A stretch of DNA of 64,000 nucleotides from Bradyrhizobium sp. DOA9 (GTDB lineage: Bacteria > Pseudomonadota > Alphaproteobacteria > Rhizobiales > Xanthobacteraceae). Below, in pieces: positions 9,511 to 18,583 of the stretch. The notes beneath the pieces are model-generated. The model was not told the DNA's origin and did not search any database. It was given only the letters and a program-made list of their open reading frames with translations. Numbering within the stretch: position 1 is the first letter of the stretch; each line of letters begins with the position of its first letter. Where the stretch lies: the NCBI RefSeq assembly GCF_000617845.2, contig NZ_DF820425.1, positions 2,717,725 through 2,781,724 of the forward strand. Reading direction: 5' to 3'. Position numbers and translations under genes: made by a program.

Positions 9511-10986
9511 ATGTCGCTTACCGCCGCTCTCAACTCGGCCCGCTCCTCGCTCATGGCGTCGAGCGTCCAGTCGTCGGTCATCTCGCGCAACATCGCCGGT
9601 GCCGGCGCCACCGGCTATTCGCGCAAGCTCACCGTGCTGGACAATCTGCCCGGCGCCGGCGTCTATGTCGCGGCGATCCAGCGCGCCGCCAGCTCGGGCC
9701 TCTACAACAACGTCCTGATCGCGACCTCGTCGTCCGCCAAGCAAACCGCGATCTATGAGGGCCTGGAGAAGATCGCCTCCGCGACGGTGGACGATCCGGA
9801 GCTCGAGCAGTCGCCGACGGCGCAGCTCAATGCGCTGAAGCAGGCGTTGCAGAAATATGCCAACGCCCCCGACAACACCACGCTGGCGCAGGCGGCCGTC
9901 GCGTCCGCCAAGGACATGGCGGCCGCGCTCAACCAGGCGACCCGGACCGTGCAGTCGGTCCGCGAGAGCGCCGATGCCGACATGAAGACGTCGGTTCAGA
10001 ACATCAACCAGCTGCTCTCCCGGTTCGAGGCCGTCAACACCGCGATCGTGAAGGGCACGATCTCCGGCGACGACATCACCGACTATCTCGACCAGCGCGA
10101 CAGCATCGTCTCGCAGCTGTCGCAGGAGGTCGGCGTCACCATGTCGATCCGTCCCAACGGCGACGCGGCGCTCTACGCCGACAGCGGCGTCGTGCTGTTC
10201 GACAAGGTGGCGCGGACGGTGAGCTTCGCGCCGACGAATGCCTACACCGCCGGCACCACGGGCAATGCCGTTTACATCGACGGCGTCCCGGTGACCGGCG
10301 CCAATTCGGTGATGCCGCTGAAATCGGGCAAGCTCGCGGGCCTTGCCCAGCTGCGCGACCAGGACGCCGTCACCTATCAGAGCCAGCTCGACGAAATCGC
10401 GCGCGGCCTGATCAATACGTTCAGGGAAAGCGATCAGACCGCCGCAGCGCTGCCCGACGTTCCCGGTCTCTTCACCTATCCGGGCGCTCCCGCGATGCCG
10501 GCGAGCGCGACCGTCTCGGTGGGCCTCGCCGGCACGATCTCGATCGCCGCATCGGTCGATCCGACCCTGGGCGGCGACCCGAATCTGCTGCGTGACGGTG
10601 CGATCAGCGGCAACCCGGCCTACCGGTACAACACCGCCGGCAACGGCGGCTTTTCGGCCCGATTGCAGCAGCTCATCGGCGGCATGGATGCCTCGCAGCC
10701 GTTCGATGCAACGACACAAGGCAAGCCGAGCGGCAGCCTGATCGACTTCGCATCGTCATCGGCGAGCTGGATCGAAAACCAGCGCAAGACCGCCGACGCC
10801 AACTCCGAGTACCAGAGTACATTGCTCAACCGCAGCATCACGGCGTTGTCCAATGTCAACGGCGTCAACATGGACGACGAAATGGCGTTGATGCTCCAGG
10901 TCGAGCGTACCTATTCGGCCTCGTCGAAGATCATCTCGACGGTCGATGAAATGCTGCAGAGCCTGCTCGCTGCCGTGGGGAATTGA
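9511..10986 (+). CDS. flgK: Hook-filament junction protein FlgK
   Basis: FlgK (HAP1) joins hook to filament. The 491-residue product carries the N-terminal family block (LNSARSSLMASSVQSSVISR then NIAGAGATGYSRK) and the C-terminal block (LSNVNGVNMDDEMALMLQVE with YSASSKIISTVDEMLQSLL). It lies 34 bases after flgE and 3 bases before flgL. Length is typical. Confidence 0.95.
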   Translation: MSLTAALNSARSSLMASSVQSSVISRNIAGAGATGYSRKLTVLDNLPGAGVYVAAIQRAASSGLYNNVLIATSSSAKQTAIYEGLEKIASATVDDPELEQSPTAQLNALKQALQKYANAPDNTTLAQAAVASAKDMAAALNQATRTVQSVRESADADMKTSVQNINQLLSRFEAVNTAIVKGTISGDDITDYLDQRDSIVSQLSQEVGVTMSIRPNGDAALYADSGVVLFDKVARTVSFAPTNAYTAGTTGNAVYIDGVPVTGANSVMPLKSGKLAGLAQLRDQDAVTYQSQLDEIARGLINTFRESDQTAAALPDVPGLFTYPGAPAMPASATVSVGLAGTISIAASVDPTLGGDPNLLRDGAISGNPAYRYNTAGNGGFSARLQQLIGGMDASQPFDATTQGKPSGSLIDFASSSASWIENQRKTADANSEYQSTLLNRSITALSNVNGVNMDDEMALMLQVERTYSASSKIISTVDEMLQSLLAAVGN

Positions 10987-10989
10987 GTC

Positions 10990-12036
10990 ATGATGAGCGC
11001 GAACTACGTTTCCACCCTGATGCTGTCCTCGTCGTTGAGGTATTCGATCACGAGCAATCAGGCGGCGCTGAGCAGGGCCACGACGGAGGCGACCACCGGG
11101 CGCTTCTACGACGTCGGCCTCGAGCTCGGTGCCACGACGGGAAGCGACCTCACGCTGCGGGCGGACTGGAGCTTTGCCGACCAGCTCGTCGACACCAACG
11201 GGCTCGTCGCGGGACGCCTCGACGTGACGCAGAACCGGATCACCCAGCTCAACAAGACTGCGACCGACTTCCTCAAGGATCTGATCGCGGCCCGCAGCAC
11301 CGACGGCGGCGGGCGGGTCATCCTGCCGCCTGCAGCCTCCAACCTCCAGGATCTGATCGGCGCGTTGAATGTCTCCTATAACGGCTCGTCGCTGTTCTCG
11401 GGCATCAACACGCAGAACGCGCCCATCACGCCTTACGCCGCGGGCTCGGCCAGCAAGAACCAGGTCGATGCCGATTTTCTCGGCGCCTTCGGCTTCCCGC
11501 AATCCTCACCCGCCGTGGCCACCATTACGCCGGCCCAGATGCAGACGTTCCTGGACACCACCTTCGATGCCGAGTTTGCCAGTCCGGCCTGGAACACCAA
11601 CTGGTCGTCGGCGACGGACCAGACCATGCAAAGCCGCATCTCCACGACCGAGATCGCGGAAACGTCGGTGAGCGCCAACGAGATCGGCTTCCGCAGGCTA
11701 GCCGAGGCCTACACGATGATGGCCGATCTCGGGAACGTCAATCTGAGCCAGGAGACATTCCAGGTCGTCGTGGACAAGGCCATCGGCCTGGTCGGCAACG
11801 CCATCAACGACCTCGCTGCGCTCGGCGGCAGCGTCGGCACGGTCCAGCAGCGGGTCACCACCGCAACCACCAAGCTCAAGACGCAGCAGGACATCCTGAA
11901 CAATCAGATCGTCGGCATGGAAGCGGTCGACCCGACCGAAGCCTCGGTCCGGGTCAACACGCTGCAGACACAGATCCAGACGGCGCTGGCGCTCACCGCG
12001 CAGCTCCAGAAGATCAGCCTCATCAATTATCTCTGA
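10990..12036 (+). CDS. flgL: Hook-filament junction protein FlgL
   Basis: FlgL (HAP3) is the flagellin-like adaptor between FlgK and the filament. The 348-residue protein has flagellin-type coiled ends: N-terminal LRYSITSNQAALSRATTEAT and a C-terminal helical block ending LALTAQLQKISLINYL. Two ATG codons at 10990 and 10993 are both possible. It follows flgK by 3 bases and precedes the flagellin-biogenesis genes flaF and flbT. Confidence 0.92.
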   Translation: MMSANYVSTLMLSSSLRYSITSNQAALSRATTEATTGRFYDVGLELGATTGSDLTLRADWSFADQLVDTNGLVAGRLDVTQNRITQLNKTATDFLKDLIAARSTDGGGRVILPPAASNLQDLIGALNVSYNGSSLFSGINTQNAPITPYAAGSASKNQVDADFLGAFGFPQSSPAVATITPAQMQTFLDTTFDAEFASPAWNTNWSSATDQTMQSRISTTEIAETSVSANEIGFRRLAEAYTMMADLGNVNLSQETFQVVVDKAIGLVGNAINDLAALGGSVGTVQQRVTTATTKLKTQQDILNNQIVGMEAVDPTEASVRVNTLQTQIQTALALTAQLQKISLINYL

Positions 12037-12102
12037 GCCGAGGGCGCCTTGAGGCTCGAAACCTTCGTCCAGCTGTTCGGTCTTCTGTGAAGAGTGGTCC
12101 TG

Positions 12103-12447
12103 ATGACGTTTGAAGCCTATGAAGCGGTCGTTGACGATAGTGGCTACGAGGCGCGCAGCCGCGAGCGGCAGGCGCTCAGCCTCGGTATCGACCGGCTCGA
12201 GCGGATCCAGACGGGTCCTTTCAGTATGGAGGACCTGGTAGAGAGCCTGCTCTATGTGCGACGGCTGTGGACGATCTTCATCGAGGATCTCGCGCACCCC
12301 GAGAACGGCCTGCCGGACAAGCTGCGCGCCGACATCATCTCGATCGGCCTGTGGGTGGTCAAGGAAGCCGACCGTCTGCGCGAACAGCGGTCGAGCGACG
12401 TTGTCCAGCTCATCGAAATCAACCGCTTGATCCGAGACGCGCTTTAA
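12103..12447 (+). CDS. flaF: Flagellin biosynthesis regulator FlaF
   Basis: FlaF is a small alphaproteobacterial protein needed for flagellin synthesis or secretion, acting with FlbT. The 114-residue product contains the family segment SRERQALSLGIDRLERIQ and a helical C-terminus. The ATG at 12103 has GAAGAG upstream at 12089-12094; an in-frame GTG at 12094 would add three residues. Its stop overlaps the flbT start by one base. Gene order flgL-flaF-flbT-flgD is as in other rhizobia. Confidence 0.92.
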   Translation: MTFEAYEAVVDDSGYEARSRERQALSLGIDRLERIQTGPFSMEDLVESLLYVRRLWTIFIEDLAHPENGLPDKLRADIISIGLWVVKEADRLREQRSSDVVQLIEINRLIRDAL

Positions 12448-12857
12448 TGAAGATCTCCTTGCGCGCGGGCGAACGGATCTACATCAACGGCGCGGTGCTC
12501 CGCGTCGACCGCAAGGTCTCCGTCGAGCTCGTCAACGACGTGATGTTCCTGCTCGAGGGGCAGGTCATGCAGGCCTCCGACGCCACCACGGCGCTGCGGC
12601 AGCTCTATTTCATCGTCCAGCTGATGCTGATGAACCCGACCGACGTCCGCGACGCCGCGGCGCTCTACGCGCAGCATCACGCGGCCCTGCGCGCCGTGTG
12701 CGAGAACGGCGAGATGCTGGATGGGCTCGGCGCGGTCGACGAGCTGGTCCAGGCGACCCGCTATTTCGAGGCGCTCAAGCGGATCAGGACCCTGTTCCCG
12801 GTGGAGCAGGCCATCCTGGCCGGCGCGGCCACCATTACCCCCGTCGAGGCTGCCTGA
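12447..12857 (+). CDS. flbT: Flagellin mRNA regulator FlbT
   Basis: FlbT regulates flagellin synthesis after transcription; in Caulobacter it destabilises flagellin mRNA until hook assembly is done, while in some rhizobia and brucellae it acts positively. The 136-residue product shows the family opening (LRAGERIYINGAVLRVDRKV) and FLLEGQVMQASDATTALRQL. The start is fixed by the TAATG overlap with flaF. Its target is likely the flagellin mRNA at 249-1163. Confidence 0.93.
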   Translation: MKISLRAGERIYINGAVLRVDRKVSVELVNDVMFLLEGQVMQASDATTALRQLYFIVQLMLMNPTDVRDAAALYAQHHAALRAVCENGEMLDGLGAVDELVQATRYFEALKRIRTLFPVEQAILAGAATITPVEAA

Positions 12858-12871
12858 CAGCGGAGAGACAG

Positions 12872-13291
12872 ATGAACGTCACCAGCGCGACCGACAGCAC
12901 CAGCAGATCCAGCGCGACCGACACCAACTCGACGACGTCGAGCAACAGTGTCGACTACAATACGTTCCTTCAGCTCCTCATCGCCCAGATGAAGAACCAG
13001 GATCCGACCAATCCAATGGACACCGCGGAATATATGAGCCAGTTCGCCCAGCTCTCGACGGTCGAGCAGGCAATGCAGACGAATGCGAAGCTGGACGCGC
13101 TGCTGTCCTCGCAGTCCCTGTCGCAGGCGAACGGGCTGATCGGGAAGACGGTCAGCTTCACCGATTCGACCGGCGCGAGCTTCTCCGGCAAGGTCGTCTC
13201 GGTCTCCATCAACAGCGATGGCTCGATCGCGACCCTTCAGGACGGCACCAAGGTCGCGGTCGGACCGGGACTCACGATCAGTCAGTCATGA
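12872..13291 (+). CDS. flgD: Hook-cap protein FlgD
   Basis: FlgD caps the growing hook and is removed later. The 139-residue product is the short alphaproteobacterial form. It has the conserved N-terminal region (YNTFLQLLIAQMKNQDPTNP then MDTAEYMSQFAQLSTVEQ) and a short beta C-terminus. The ATG at 12872 has GGAGAG at 12862-12867. It overlaps fliQ by four bases. Confidence 0.93.
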   Translation: MNVTSATDSTSRSSATDTNSTTSSNSVDYNTFLQLLIAQMKNQDPTNPMDTAEYMSQFAQLSTVEQAMQTNAKLDALLSSQSLSQANGLIGKTVSFTDSTGASFSGKVVSVSINSDGSIATLQDGTKVAVGPGLTISQS

Positions 13292-13554
13292 ACGAGCGGG
13301 ACGCCCTCGATATCGTCCAGGCGGCGATCTGGACCATCATCGTCGCCTCCGGGCCCGCGGTCGGCGCGGCCATGCTGGTCGGCACCGTCATCGCGCTGAT
13401 CCAGGCGCTGACCCAGATCCAGGAGGTGACGCTGACCTTCGTTCCGAAGATCATCGTCATTCTCCTGGTCGTTGCCGTCTCCGGCTCCTTCATCGGCGCG
13501 CATCTGTCGACCTTCACCGAGATGGTCTATTCCAGGATCGAGCGCGGCTTCTGA
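13288..13554 (+). CDS. fliQ: Flagellar export gate protein FliQ
   Basis: FliQ is a small inner-membrane part of the FliPQR export channel. The 88-residue product has two membrane helices (about residues 14-40 and 50-74) and the family core around ALTQIQEVTLTFVPKI. The start is set by an ATGA overlap with flgD. FliP is not in this window; fliR follows after flhA. Confidence 0.95.
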   Translation: MNERDALDIVQAAIWTIIVASGPAVGAAMLVGTVIALIQALTQIQEVTLTFVPKIIVILLVVAVSGSFIGAHLSTFTEMVYSRIERGF

Positions 13555-13631
13555 TCCGGACAGCGACCTGCCACCATCCCCGCGTAAGCTTTGCGCGGCA
13601 GATTACGGGCGGACCCCTCTGCCGGTGACCC

Positions 13632-15713
13632 ATGGCCGATACGTTAGCTGCCAGCCTGCCCAATCCGCGCCGCCTCGGAACGGATGCCTTTTTCGCCGCC
13701 GGCATCGTGACCATGCTCACGATCCTGTTCCTGCCGATTCCCCCGATCCTGATCGATCTCGGCCTCGCCTTCTCGATCGCACTGTCGGCATTGATCCTGA
13801 TGGTCGCGCTGTGGATTCAGCGGCCGCTCGATTTCTCGGCCTTCCCGACCGTGCTGCTGATCGCGACGATCCTGCGCCTGGCACTGAACATCGCGACGAC
13901 GCGCCTGATCCTGTCGCGGGGCGGAGAGGGTGAACATGCGGCCGGCCACGTCGTCGCCGGCTTCTCGAAGTTCGTGATGGGCGGCGACTTCGTCATCGGT
14001 CTCATCATCTTCGCGATCCTGGTGACGGTGAACTTCGTCGTGATCACCAAGGGTGCGACGCGTATCGCCGAAGTCGGCGCACGCTTCACCCTGGACGCCA
14101 TTCCCGGCAAGCAGATGGCGATCGACGCGGATTTGTCTGCCGGGCTGATCGACGACAAGGAGGCCCAGCGCCGGCGCCGCGAGCTCGAAGAGGAGAGCGC
14201 GTTCTTCGGCGCCATGGACGGCGCCTCGAAATTCGTCCGCGGCGACGCCATCGCCGGTCTCATCATCACCGCGATCAACATCTTCGGCGGCATCGTCATC
14301 GGCGTCACTCACCACGGATTGACCCTGTCGCGCGCCGCGGACGTCTACACCAAGCTCTCCGTCGGCGATGGCCTGGTGTCGCAGATGCCGGCGCTGATCG
14401 TATCGCTGTCGGCGGGCCTCCTGGTCTCCAAGGGCGGCACCAGGGGCTCGGCCGAGCAGGCGGTGCTGCGGCAGCTCGGCGGCTATCCGCGCGCGGTGTC
14501 GGCTGCCGCGCTGATGATGTTCGTGCTCGCCTTGATGCCGGGGCTGCCGATGGCGCCGTTCGTGCTGCTCGGGGGCGTCATGGCCTTCGTCGGCTATTCG
14601 CTGCCGAGGCGGCAAGCCGCGCTGAAACAGAAGGAGGATGCCCGCAAGGCCGACGAGCGTGCCCAGGCCGAGGCCAAGGAAGCCGTCAAGGAGCAGCTCA
14701 AGACCGCCGAGATCGAGCTGGCGCTCGGCGGCCACCTTTCGGTCCACCTGCTGGGATCGCGCACCGAGCTCGGCCACCGCGTCGCCAAGATCCGCAAGAA
14801 GTTCGCCAAGCAGTACGGCTTCGTCATTCCGGAGATCAAGCTCACCGACAATCTGTCGATCGACCCCAAGAGCTATCAGATCCGGATTCACGACACGCGC
14901 GTGGCCCATGGCGAGCTCAGGCTCGGCGAGGTGCTGGTGCTGGTCGACAAGGACGGCAAGCCCGACGTGCCGGGCGACGAGGTGATCGAGCCTGCGTTCG
15001 GCATGAAGGCGCTGTGGGTGACGGAAGCCTTCACCGATGAAGTCAAGCGGCAAGGCTGCAAGCCGGTCGACAATCTGTCGGTGCTGCTCACGCATTTGAG
15101 CGAAGTGATCAGGGCGAACCTCGCCCAGCTGCTGTCCTACAAGGACATGCGTGCTCTGCTCGACCGGCTCGATCCCGAATACAAGCGCCTGGTCGAGGAT
15201 CTCTGTCCGTCGCAGATCTCCTATTCGGGCCTGCTGGCGATCCTGAAGATCCTGCTGGCCGAGCGGGTGTCGATCCGCAACCTCCATTTGATCCTCGAGG
15301 CGATCGCCGAGATCGCGCCCCATGTGCGGCGCTCCGAGCAGGTGGCGGAGCACGTGCGGACCCGGCTTGCCCAGCAGATCTGCGGCGATCTCTCCGACAA
15401 TGGCGTGCTCAACGTGGTCCGTCTCGGCAACCGTTGGGACCTCGCTTTCCACCAGAGCCTGAAGCGCGACGCCAAGGGCGACGTCGTCGAGTTCGACGCC
15501 GACCCGCGCCTGATCGAGCAGTTCGCGACCGAAGCCAGCGCCACGATCCGGAAATTCACCGAGAGCGGCACCAGCGTGGTGCTGGCAGTGACGCCGGAAG
15601 CGCGCCCCTATGTCCGGATGATCCTGGAGCGGGTGTTCCCGACACTGCCGATCCTGTCGCATGTCGAGGTCGCGCGCAGCGCCGAGATCAGGGCGCTCGG
15701 AGCCATATCGTGA
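13632..15713 (+). CDS. flhA: Flagellar export gate protein FlhA
   Basis: FlhA is the large export-gate protein that docks chaperone-substrate complexes. The 693-residue product has an N-terminal membrane half (about eight helices in residues 20-330) and a soluble C-terminal half from about residue 350. The FHIPEP family signature is present in [20 protein letters not shown]. Length is normal for the family. It lies 77 bases after fliQ and overlaps the fliR start by four bases. Confidence 0.97.
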   Translation: MADTLAASLPNPRRLGTDAFFAAGIVTMLTILFLPIPPILIDLGLAFSIALSALILMVALWIQRPLDFSAFPTVLLIATILRLALNIATTRLILSRGGEGEHAAGHVVAGFSKFVMGGDFVIGLIIFAILVTVNFVVITKGATRIAEVGARFTLDAIPGKQMAIDADLSAGLIDDKEAQRRRRELEEESAFFGAMDGASKFVRGDAIAGLIITAINIFGGIVIGVTHHGLTLSRAADVYTKLSVGDGLVSQMPALIVSLSAGLLVSKGGTRGSAEQAVLRQLGGYPRAVSAAALMMFVLALMPGLPMAPFVLLGGVMAFVGYSLPRRQAALKQKEDARKADERAQAEAKEAVKEQLKTAEIELALGGHLSVHLLGSRTELGHRVAKIRKKFAKQYGFVIPEIKLTDNLSIDPKSYQIRIHDTRVAHGELRLGEVLVLVDKDGKPDVPGDEVIEPAFGMKALWVTEAFTDEVKRQGCKPVDNLSVLLTHLSEVIRANLAQLLSYKDMRALLDRLDPEYKRLVEDLCPSQISYSGLLAILKILLAERVSIRNLHLILEAIAEIAPHVRRSEQVAEHVRTRLAQQICGDLSDNGVLNVVRLGNRWDLAFHQSLKRDAKGDVVEFDADPRLIEQFATEASATIRKFTESGTSVVLAVTPEARPYVRMILERVFPTLPILSHVEVARSAEIRALGAIS

Positions 15714-16462
15714 TCTCCGGTCTTGCCGACAGCGTGCTGGTGACGTTCATCGTGTTTTGCCGCATCGGCGCCTGCCTGGTGCTGGTGCCCGGTTATTCCA
15801 GCGTCAACGTTCCGCCCCAGGTGCGCCTGTTCGTCGCGCTGGTCACGACGTTTGCGCTGACGCCGATCCTGATCGCGGTCCTGAAGCCGCTCACGGACAA
15901 TGCGGCACCGCTGACGCTGGCACTCCTGATCTGCTCCGAGCTCGTGGTCGGCAGCGTCATCGGGCTCGGCGGGCGCGTGTTCTTCCTCGCCCTCCAGACC
16001 ATGGCGACCATGATCGCGGGCGCAATCGGCCTGAGCAACATCCCGGGCACGCCGGTCGCCGACACCGATCCGGCGCCGGCCCTGGTGCCGCTGATCATGG
16101 CGGCCGTCACCACGCTATTCTTCATGACCGACCAGCACTGGCAGGTACTGCGGGGGCTGATGAACTCCTATGACGTCTGGAAGCCCGGCAGCAGGCTGGG
16201 CGGCAGCGTCGCGCTCGACCTGCTCGTCGGCCGCCTTTCGGAAGCGTTCGTGCTGACGTTGCGGATCTCGAGCCCTTTCATCGTCTATTCGGTCATCGTC
16301 AACCTGGCGGTCGGCCTGATCAACAAGCTGACGCCGGCCGTTCCGGTCTATTTCATCTCGGTGCCCTTCGTCCTGTTCGGCGGCTTCCTGCTGCTCTACC
16401 TCACCAGCGACGAGCTGCTGACGCAGTTCATGCTGGGCGTCTCGTCGTGGCTGGCGGAGTGA
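15710..16462 (+). CDS. fliR: Flagellar export gate protein FliR
   Basis: FliR is the third channel component of the export gate. The 250-residue product is almost wholly hydrophobic with about six membrane helices and family landmarks such as [20 protein letters not shown]. The GTG at 15710 overlaps the flhA stop, and starts further upstream lie inside flhA in a region without membrane character. It is followed within 7 bases by small genes of the same operon. Confidence 0.95.
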   Translation: MISGLADSVLVTFIVFCRIGACLVLVPGYSSVNVPPQVRLFVALVTTFALTPILIAVLKPLTDNAAPLTLALLICSELVVGSVIGLGGRVFFLALQTMATMIAGAIGLSNIPGTPVADTDPAPALVPLIMAAVTTLFFMTDQHWQVLRGLMNSYDVWKPGSRLGGSVALDLLVGRLSEAFVLTLRISSPFIVYSVIVNLAVGLINKLTPAVPVYFISVPFVLFGGFLLLYLTSDELLTQFMLGVSSWLAE

Positions 16463-16469
16463 CCCTGTC

Positions 16470-16889
16470 ATGACGTCGCGCGCGGACAAGCTCGGCCGGA
16501 TGGTCTCGCTGGTGAAGCTGCAGCTCCGGCTCTCAGAATGGCAGCTCGCACAATTGCGGCAGCAGGAGCGCGTTCTGCAGGACGAGCAGGAATGGCTGGT
16601 CGGGGCTCTGAACGATGGACAGCCGCCGGCGGGATCGTCGAGCGAATCGATCGCGCGGCGTCTCAACAGGACGAGCGTCGGCGCCCGCGCGGTGCAGGCT
16701 GAGGCCGCGCAGCAGCTCGACCAGGTTCGCCGGGAGACCCGCCGCGTCAAACAGCTCGAGGAGGTCGCCAAGGCCGCGCTCGCCGACAAGCTTCGCGAGG
16801 CCGAGAAGCGCTCGCTCGAGGACATGACGGGCACGACCCTTATCGCGCAAGCCTGGACGCCACAGTCAGCCAACCGGAACAAGACATGA
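16470..16889 (+). CDS. FliJ-like coiled-coil flagellar protein (putative)
   Basis: A 139-residue cytoplasmic protein dominated by heptad-like charged helices (residues about 10-45 and 68-115), with no signal or membrane segment. Size, coiled-coil make-up and position in a flagellar operon suggest a FliJ-type export chaperone or escort protein; I do not recognise a diagnostic motif. It starts 7 bases after fliR and overlaps the next gene by four bases. A motility chaperone of another kind is possible. Confidence 0.55.
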   Translation: MTSRADKLGRMVSLVKLQLRLSEWQLAQLRQQERVLQDEQEWLVGALNDGQPPAGSSSESIARRLNRTSVGARAVQAEAAQQLDQVRRETRRVKQLEEVAKAALADKLREAEKRSLEDMTGTTLIAQAWTPQSANRNKT

Positions 16890-17350
16890 TCGTGACAGCG
16901 ACGCCCGACCTCGTCCTCGACGTCCTCGAAGCCGCGGATCCCGTGGCGCAGCGCGCCGCGACCGCGAAGCTCGACGCGCTGAAATCATCGGACGCCGATT
17001 TCGCCGCCACGATGGAGGCGACGGCGAGCTCCGATCAGGCCGCCGCGAAAACCGCCGAAGCTCAGTCGGGTGCAGTGAACGGGGCGCCGGTGCAGGCGGT
17101 CAAGGCGCCGGCATCCGGCGAGGTTTACCGCAAGTTCGAAGCCTTCATCCTCCAGACCTTCGTCGAGACGATGTTGCCGAAGGAGTCGGAGGAGGTCTTC
17201 GGCAAGGGCACGGCTGGCGGCGTCTGGAAGTCGATGCTTGCAGAGCAGCTCGGCAACCAGCTGGCAAAGGGCAACGGCGTCGGCATCGCCCGGCAGCTCG
17301 CCGCCGCACATCCGGCCGGACCGGACGCTGCGGGGAAGGCCGGATCATGA
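16886..17350 (+). CDS. Rod-binding protein (FlgJ N-terminal domain type)
   Basis: A 154-residue protein whose second half matches the rod-binding domain of FlgJ: FEAFILQTFVETMLPKESEE then GGVWKSMLAEQLGNQLAK. In enterics this domain is fused to a muramidase; here the protein ends after it. A separate SLT enzyme at 7555-8136 could supply that activity. The first 70 residues are Ala-rich and probably disordered. It overlaps the previous gene by four bases (ATGA). Confidence 0.8.
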   Translation: MIVTATPDLVLDVLEAADPVAQRAATAKLDALKSSDADFAATMEATASSDQAAAKTAEAQSGAVNGAPVQAVKAPASGEVYRKFEAFILQTFVETMLPKESEEVFGKGTAGGVWKSMLAEQLGNQLAKGNGVGIARQLAAAHPAGPDAAGKAGS

Positions 17351-17388
17351 TCGGCGAACGGTGACAGAAGTTGAGAGGTGAATCTGAG

Positions 17389-17901
17389 ATGCAGGCACAA
17401 GAAGGCGCGATGGCCGTGGCAATGGACCAGGCGGTCGCGGACACCGAAATGACGACGACGGCAGCCGCAGCGAGCGATGCGCTGCTGCCCGTGCTGCTGT
17501 CGATCGGGGGTGGCGAGGCGATGGTCGATGCCGCGGACGCGGTGAGATCGGACGAGATGCGTGGCCTGCTGGCCGCAATCCGCCGGCTCGCGAGTATCGT
17601 CGAGGAGGAGACGACCGCGCTCGCGACCGGCCAGAAGATCGATTTCGACGACTTCAGCGCGCGCAAGAGCCGGAGCATGCTCGAGTTCGTCCGCCTGATG
17701 CGGGCGCGGATGCACCTCGGCAGCGAGGTCGAGATCACCGAGGAGATTCAGCGGCTGCGCGAGAAGCTCGAGCGGAACCGCTCGATTCTGGAAATGCACT
17801 ATGACGCGGTCCGCGAGGTCGCGAGCATCATCGTCAAGGCGGTCAAGGACGCCGAGTCCGACGGCACCTATACCGGTCGCACAGCGCAGGACGGAAAATG
17901 A
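17389..17901 (+). CDS. FlgN-like flagellar chaperone (putative)
   Basis: A 170-residue protein with a flexible N-terminus and a long helical region from about residue 55 (RGLLAAIRRLASIVEEET) to the end. This pattern fits FlgN-type chaperones for FlgK and FlgL, but no residue-level signature is certain. The ATG at 17389 has GAGAGG 8-15 bases upstream; a TTG at 17371 would add six residues. It overlaps the next gene by four bases. Confidence 0.55.
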   Translation: MQAQEGAMAVAMDQAVADTEMTTTAAAASDALLPVLLSIGGGEAMVDAADAVRSDEMRGLLAAIRRLASIVEEETTALATGQKIDFDDFSARKSRSMLEFVRLMRARMHLGSEVEITEEIQRLREKLERNRSILEMHYDAVREVASIIVKAVKDAESDGTYTGRTAQDGK

Positions 17902-18356
17902 TCAGGCTGGTGCTGGCCGGGCTCTGGGTATGCATCCTCACGGCGGGCACGAGCTATGCCGTCGCCTATTGGAAGGAGAAGGGCAGCCTGCTGCCGGCGA
18001 AGGACGAATATCTCGACGGGCTGCAATATCACAAGACGCGGGCGCTGAGCGTGCCGATGGTCGAGAACGGCAATGTGCAGGGCTACATCGTCGCCCGCTT
18101 CGTCTACACCATGGAGGGGCGGACCATGCACCAGCTGAACGTTCCGCCGGAGCCGTTCGTCGTCGACGAGGCCTTCCGCAGGATCTACGCCGACGATCGT
18201 CTCGACTTCAGGAAGCTCGCCCGTTACGACCTCGCCATCCTGACGACAGCCATCAAGCAGCGTGTCAACGAACGGATGCAGGGTGACATCGTCCAGGACG
18301 TCCTGGTCGAGGACTTCAACTACGTCTCCAAGGAAGAGTTCCAGCAGAAGCCGTAG
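17898..18356 (+). CDS. FliL-like membrane-anchored flagellar protein (putative)
   Basis: A 152-residue protein with one N-terminal membrane anchor (residues 3-24) and a periplasmic domain. The C-terminal part (LAILTTAIKQRVNERMQGDI then VQDVLVEDFNYVS) resembles the end of FliL, which sits around the stator. Overall similarity by eye is modest, so the family name is tentative. It is the last gene of the flagellar run; the dispersed repeat at 18369-18497 follows. Confidence 0.5.
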   Translation: MIRLVLAGLWVCILTAGTSYAVAYWKEKGSLLPAKDEYLDGLQYHKTRALSVPMVENGNVQGYIVARFVYTMEGRTMHQLNVPPEPFVVDEAFRRIYADDRLDFRKLARYDLAILTTAIKQRVNERMQGDIVQDVLVEDFNYVSKEEFQQKP

Positions 18357-18368
18357 GGCCTTTCTGCG

Positions 18369-18497
18369 GTCATCCTTCGATGACGCCGCTACGCGGCTCC
18401 TCGGGATGAGGGCGGAATGCGCGGCTCCGATCCAGCGCGCACCGGGGCCGATTAGCTTCATCCTGAGGAGGCGCGTCAGCGCCGTCTCGAAGGACGG
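18369..18497. repeat. Dispersed palindromic repeat (inverted pair)
   Basis: Two arms of about 40 bases (18370-18410 and 18457-18496) are imperfect inverted copies; both carry a catcctt...gacg(c)...ctcctc.ggatga pattern. The arrangement is typical of rhizobial intergenic REP-like elements. It lies between the converging flagellar operon and ftcR, so it could act as a bidirectional terminator. Confidence 0.75.
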
Positions 18498-18525
18498 GGC
18501 GTGCGCTCAGCGCGTCGCTGAAAGC

Positions 18526-18558
18526 GCAACGGCCTCTGCTGCTCGCAGGGGCCGTTGC
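18526..18558 (-). terminator. Hairpin downstream of ftcR
   Basis: A 14-bp stem with one G-U pair (18526-18539 with 18545-18558) and a 5-base loop lies about 25 bases past the ftcR stop on the minus strand. It is probably the ftcR terminator, though the following T run is weak. Confidence 0.6.
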
Positions 18559-18583
18559 CGTTTCGTGGCGATGTCCTGCCCTG

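Noticed and set aside
13644..15662. 672-codon open frame opposite flhA
   Set aside because: flhA is unmistakable on the other strand; the antisense product is His/Arg/Gln-rich with no domain.
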